Below are positions 60,948 to 63,850 of a stretch of 63,850 bases of DNA, one piece after another (within the stretch, counting starts at the first letter, position 1; each line of letters starts with the position of its first letter). Made by a program: the position numbers and the translations under genes. Source of the stretch: an uncultured Chitinophaga sp. (GTDB taxonomy: Bacteria; Bacteroidota; Bacteroidia; Chitinophagales; Chitinophagaceae); the NCBI RefSeq assembly GCF_902168175.1, contig NZ_CABHOU010000077.1:1-63850 (forward strand). The letters are read 5' to 3'. The notes below the pieces were generated by a model, which did no database searches, was not told where the DNA came from, and worked only from the letters and a program-made list of their open reading frames with translations.

Positions 60948-62714
60948 TTAATCCACAATCAAATCGGGCAGAAATATCTCAAATATAGTTCCTTCAGCCG
61001 GAACGGAGTACAGCCGGATGGTTCCCTGTAGCCGGTGTACTGTTTCTCTTACCAGGTAAAGTCCTAACCCTGAGCCGTTCGACTTGTCGGATACACGGTA
61101 AAACATCTGGAACACTTTCTCGTGATATTGCGGGTCGATACCAATGCCATTATCTTTTACCAGTAACGCCACGCCGCCTTCCACTGTGCTTACCGTTATC
61201 TGAACATATGGCGTGGCAGCTTCCGGGTTGTAATACCTGATCGCGTTCGATATCAGATTATTCATCACTACCTGTATACGTCCTTTATCAGAATGAAAAG
61301 CCCGGCTCAGGTTCATCTCCGTCCGAATTTCCACTCCATCGCGATTGCTGCTCATGAACTTCAGGTTTGTGCGCGCATCATCGAGCAACACCGAAAAATC
61401 CACCTCTTCCACACTCAAATCCAAACGCGCATTACGCGAGTAATCCAGTATATCAATTATAAATACGTCTAGTTTATCGATACTTCTTTTGATGAGATTC
61501 AGATCGCCCGTCAGTACCGGATCAGTGCTTTCTGCCAGCATATATCCAACCAGGCCCGATATAGAAGCCAGGGGTGCACGGAGGTCGTGAGATACGCTGT
61601 ATACGAAGCGGTCGAGTTCCTCGTTGCTTTTCTTGAGTTGTTCATTCGATACCAGCAGCGCCAGCTCCGCTTCCTTACGGGATGTGATATCCGCGTTAAT
61701 GCCATCCACACGAATCAGCCGGCCGCTGGCGTCCAGCGTTGGCGTAATGCGTGCCTCCACCCAATGAACAGATCCATCTGCATGCTTTATCCGGTATTCG
61801 TTCGTTACCCGGTCGCCACGATGTAATGCCCCTTCGCTTTCTATAATTATGTTCCGGTCTTCCTGCTGTACCAGGTTAAACCAAAGATCCGGATTATTTA
61901 GAAAATCTTCCGTTTCATATCCAAATAAACGTTTGCTGCCTGGCGACATCAGCAGTATCCGGTTATTGACCCGATCGACGGAAAAGAACACCTCTTCCAT
62001 AGTTTCTATCAGTATCCGCAGCTGCCGGTTAGCCTCAGTTAATGCTGCCTCGGTACCTTTCCTTTCTGTGACGTCCAGCGTTACACCCACCATCCTTTCC
62101 GGCCGCCCGGTTATTTCGTCAATTAACGTGTCTGCTATATCCCGCACGAATTTCATCATCCCGTCGGGACGAATAATCCTGTACTCCACATCATACCGCG
62201 TTCTGCCCGCTACTGCGGCATGGACCGCCTGAGAAAAATGCAGCCGGTCATCGGGGTGAACAAGTTCGAGATACTCGTCGAAAGTAAACGAAGTGACCTC
62301 TTTGCCCACCCCTAATAATGCTTTCATTTCGTCCGAAACATAATTCATTATTTCTGCCAGGTCTCCCTGCAGCGCAGCTTCCCAGCTTCCGCCCTTTACC
62401 ACCGACCCAATAGTTTTCAGGTGCCGTATCTGGTAGGCCATATCACTGCATTCCTCAACATGCGCAGCAATTTCCTGTTCCAGCTTTTCGGCCATAGCAG
62501 GTAAATCCGGAATAGCAGGCGGCTGGCAACGCTTTTTCCCGGGCAGTTGATATAGTAAACAGAAACTGTTTTTTAATGATGACAGGATTTGCTGCGACGA
62601 TGTATTATTCATTGCTGATTCATGCTGCAGTTCGTCGAGCAGGGCTTTATAACTATCATCCGGGATCCTGTTTTTTAAGTGTTTCTCTAGTATAGATTGA
62701 AGGTTATGGTCCAT
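60948..62714 (-). CDS. PAS-domain sensor histidine kinase
   Basis: A 588-residue kinase without membrane helices, so cytoplasmic. The first 100 residues are unknown; PAS domain 1 is at about 105-218, PAS domain 2 at about 225-345 (each ends with a PAC-type motif, e.g. GVTLDVTERK, DGINADITSRK), HisKA with His376 (YSVSHDLRAPL) at about 365-430 and HATPase_c at about 475-585 (NNLISNAIRY, DNGIGIDP, GSGLGLYLV). This architecture, with a lone receiver protein next to it, resembles bacteriophytochrome-type partner systems, but no GAF/PHY domain is present. The ligand is unknown. Confidence 0.93.
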   Translation of the reverse strand: MDHNLQSILEKHLKNRIPDDSYKALLDELQHESAMNNTSSQQILSSLKNSFCLLYQLPGKKRCQPPAIPDLPAMAEKLEQEIAAHVEECSDMAYQIRHLKTIGSVVKGGSWEAALQGDLAEIMNYVSDEMKALLGVGKEVTSFTFDEYLELVHPDDRLHFSQAVHAAVAGRTRYDVEYRIIRPDGMMKFVRDIADTLIDEITGRPERMVGVTLDVTERKGTEAALTEANRQLRILIETMEEVFFSVDRVNNRILLMSPGSKRLFGYETEDFLNNPDLWFNLVQQEDRNIIIESEGALHRGDRVTNEYRIKHADGSVHWVEARITPTLDASGRLIRVDGINADITSRKEAELALLVSNEQLKKSNEELDRFVYSVSHDLRAPLASISGLVGYMLAESTDPVLTGDLNLIKRSIDKLDVFIIDILDYSRNARLDLSVEEVDFSVLLDDARTNLKFMSSNRDGVEIRTEMNLSRAFHSDKGRIQVVMNNLISNAIRYYNPEAATPYVQITVSTVEGGVALLVKDNGIGIDPQYHEKVFQMFYRVSDKSNGSGLGLYLVRETVHRLQGTIRLYSVPAEGTIFEIFLPDLIVD

Positions 62715-63239
62715 ATGTGGTTCCTTGAAGATAGCTCCGTATTATGCCGCAAAAAGCTGTCCAGCTAACGTAGAACCCGCCGCATAACCACTTTCGTTAA
62801 CACTAGTTTAACAATTATTTTCCTGCGTTAAAGAACAGGCTCTGCAATGTAAAAGGGTTAGCTTTTTTTTACGATCTGACATTTTTAGCCTGCCGAAAAC
62901 GAACTGTACACGACATGTGAAACTCTGCCGTAGCAAAGGATTTGAACCTGTTTATTGGATTTGTTAAATAACACGAAAGTTATGCCTTAAGAGTTTCTAA
63001 AGAACAGGCAGTTGATGTAACTTTGCGGCACCATAGCACGAATGAAAAAACAGTAACCATGTAAGCGAGTCATTGAAGCGAGAAACCGAATACTAATAAA
63101 CTATCCGAACCAGACGAACAATTATCCTAGAGGCGAACCTCCTACACGTTTATTAAGTCGAAACTTCAATACGAACACCAGTTTTACCTGCGTCAGCAAT
63201 ATCGCTGAAGCGGGACACCAGGGCTATGTCCATGTAAAT
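62715..63239. other. Intergenic region with promoter and long leader
   Basis: 525 bases between divergent genes. It has a full TAACTTTG box at 63018-63025 and about 205 transcribed bases before the next start codon. The leader contains short hairpins (GAGG/CCTC with loop CGAA near 63132-63144; TCAGC/GCTGA near 63192-63208). No known riboswitch was recognised. Confidence 0.5.
62994..63025 (+). promoter_or_regulatory. Promoter of the secreted C-terminal gene
   Basis: TTTC (62994-62997), 20-base spacer, TAACTTTG (63018-63025): a full -7 box and near-match at -33. The start is predicted around 63032. Confidence 0.65.
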
Positions 63240-63850
63240 ATGAAACCTTATTTCCTGCAACGTTTCTTTATTGTCATTTTAACGCTGATCTCATTTGCAG
63301 CCCCGGCCCAAATGCCTTACAGTCCTTGTGGACCCAGCGGTGGCAAACGGGCCGACGTACTGGGTGTGGAAGTGAAATACAGCGCGCCGGGCAGTGCTGC
63401 GCCGGTATTCATCATTCCTGCAGGAACCAAATCCATCTCCATTTACATATCATCAGAAACCGGCATTACCAATAACATTAGCGATTACGCGCAGGGCGAT
63501 GAAGATTTCATTACCATCAGCGCCATTATTGACCTTGCTTCCTATACATCTTCCGGTTATGTGAACTACGCTAAAAACACCAATACCAACGGATCAGGCA
63601 CCAATGTATACGGTTGGCAGCAGGCACCGCTGGGTGTACTCATCCCTATGACTGCTAAAATAGGCGACGCCACGCCAGACCTTAATAATGTAAAATTCAC
63701 TGTGAGCGGTAACACGCTTACCGTCGTGCAGACCGCCGCCAATATTCACTCCTCCTATCATGTCCAATATTTATCGCCCAATAATAACTCACTGAACCTG
63801 CTGGAGCCGCAGGTAAAAGCCCTGCTGCACGGCACCACCACCTCAAACAC
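63240..63850 (+). CDS. Secreted protein, truncated by the window edge
   Basis: An open frame from ATG 63240 that runs past the window end. 203 codons are visible, with a signal peptide (MKPYFLQRFFIVILTLISF, cleavage near APAQ). The mature part begins MPYSPCGPSGGKRADVLG and is rich in Ser, Thr, Asn and Ile with beta-strand patterns (PAGTKSISIYISS). Proteins of this kind in Bacteroidota often end with gliding-motility/T9SS sorting domains, but the C-terminus is outside the window. Preceded by a strong promoter and a leader of about 200 bases. Confidence 0.75.
   Translation, partial: MKPYFLQRFFIVILTLISFAAPAQMPYSPCGPSGGKRADVLGVEVKYSAPGSAAPVFIIPAGTKSISIYISSETGITNNISDYAQGDEDFITISAIIDLASYTSSGYVNYAKNTNTNGSGTNVYGWQQAPLGVLIPMTAKIGDATPDLNNVKFTVSGNTLTVVQTAANIHSSYHVQYLSPNNNSLNLLEPQVKALLHGTTTSN

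Overview
The window looks like the chromosome of a Bacteroidota species, most likely a Chitinophaga-type member of the Chitinophagaceae. The signs are TonB-dependent receptors paired with SusD, an ECF sigma/FecR regulatory pair, many lipoproteins with a Cys right after the signal peptide, FAS1, DUF4397, DUF5689 and IPT/TIG domains, and several promoters of the Bacteroidota type (TAnnTTTG at -7). This placement is inferred from gene content only. No rRNA, tRNA, CRISPR array, prophage or complete insertion sequence was seen.

Layout. 1-646 is a repeat-bearing intergenic region, followed by a TerC-family membrane protein, a secreted thioredoxin-like protein, an orphan protein and an ankyrin protein (647-5115). 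The centrepiece is 5216-22444, all on the minus strand: an ECF sigma factor, its FecR anti-sigma factor, a signalling TonB-dependent receptor (STN domain), then two cell-surface lipoproteins (one DUF4397), three FAS1 (fasciclin) lipoproteins, a second receptor of the Oar type and a TIG/NHL lipoprotein. The last eight genes are 5 to 36 bases apart and look like one operon. There is no SusD and no enzyme in it.

22701-25172 is a small membrane protein, a PAP2 phosphatase and a GT39 glycosyltransferase. 25274-31597 is a classical SusC/SusD/DUF5689 transport cluster, divergent from a seven-haem cytochrome c. 33469-45957 is a mosaic of singletons: lipoproteins, a hydrolase, an SDR, a probable Panacea (DUF4065) toxin-antitoxin pair, DUF2461, DUF2314-ankyrin, a clan A glycosidase, an AraC regulator, a SnoaL-like protein and a sulfatase. 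A 197-base element with perfect 44-base inverted ends lies at 43077-43273.

46018-49188 encodes a 1056-residue protein without signal peptide that joins glycine-rich collagen-like tracts, two TIG-like domains and a papain-like Cys/His/Asp region. Then follow DUF72, an acyltransferase, a two-gene envelope operon (cysteine-containing coiled coil plus TPR/beta-barrel), proline dehydrogenase next to an S15 peptidase, a GOB-type subclass B3 metallo-beta-lactamase with a histidine phosphatase, a secreted orphan, and a PAS histidine kinase with its single-domain response regulator. The window ends inside a secreted protein with a long leader.

Working together: the sigma/FecR/STN-receptor unit probably senses a ligand at the outer membrane and raises expression of the FAS1/Oar surface operon. 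The SusCD cluster imports a nutrient. PRODH and S15 may jointly use proline-containing peptides.
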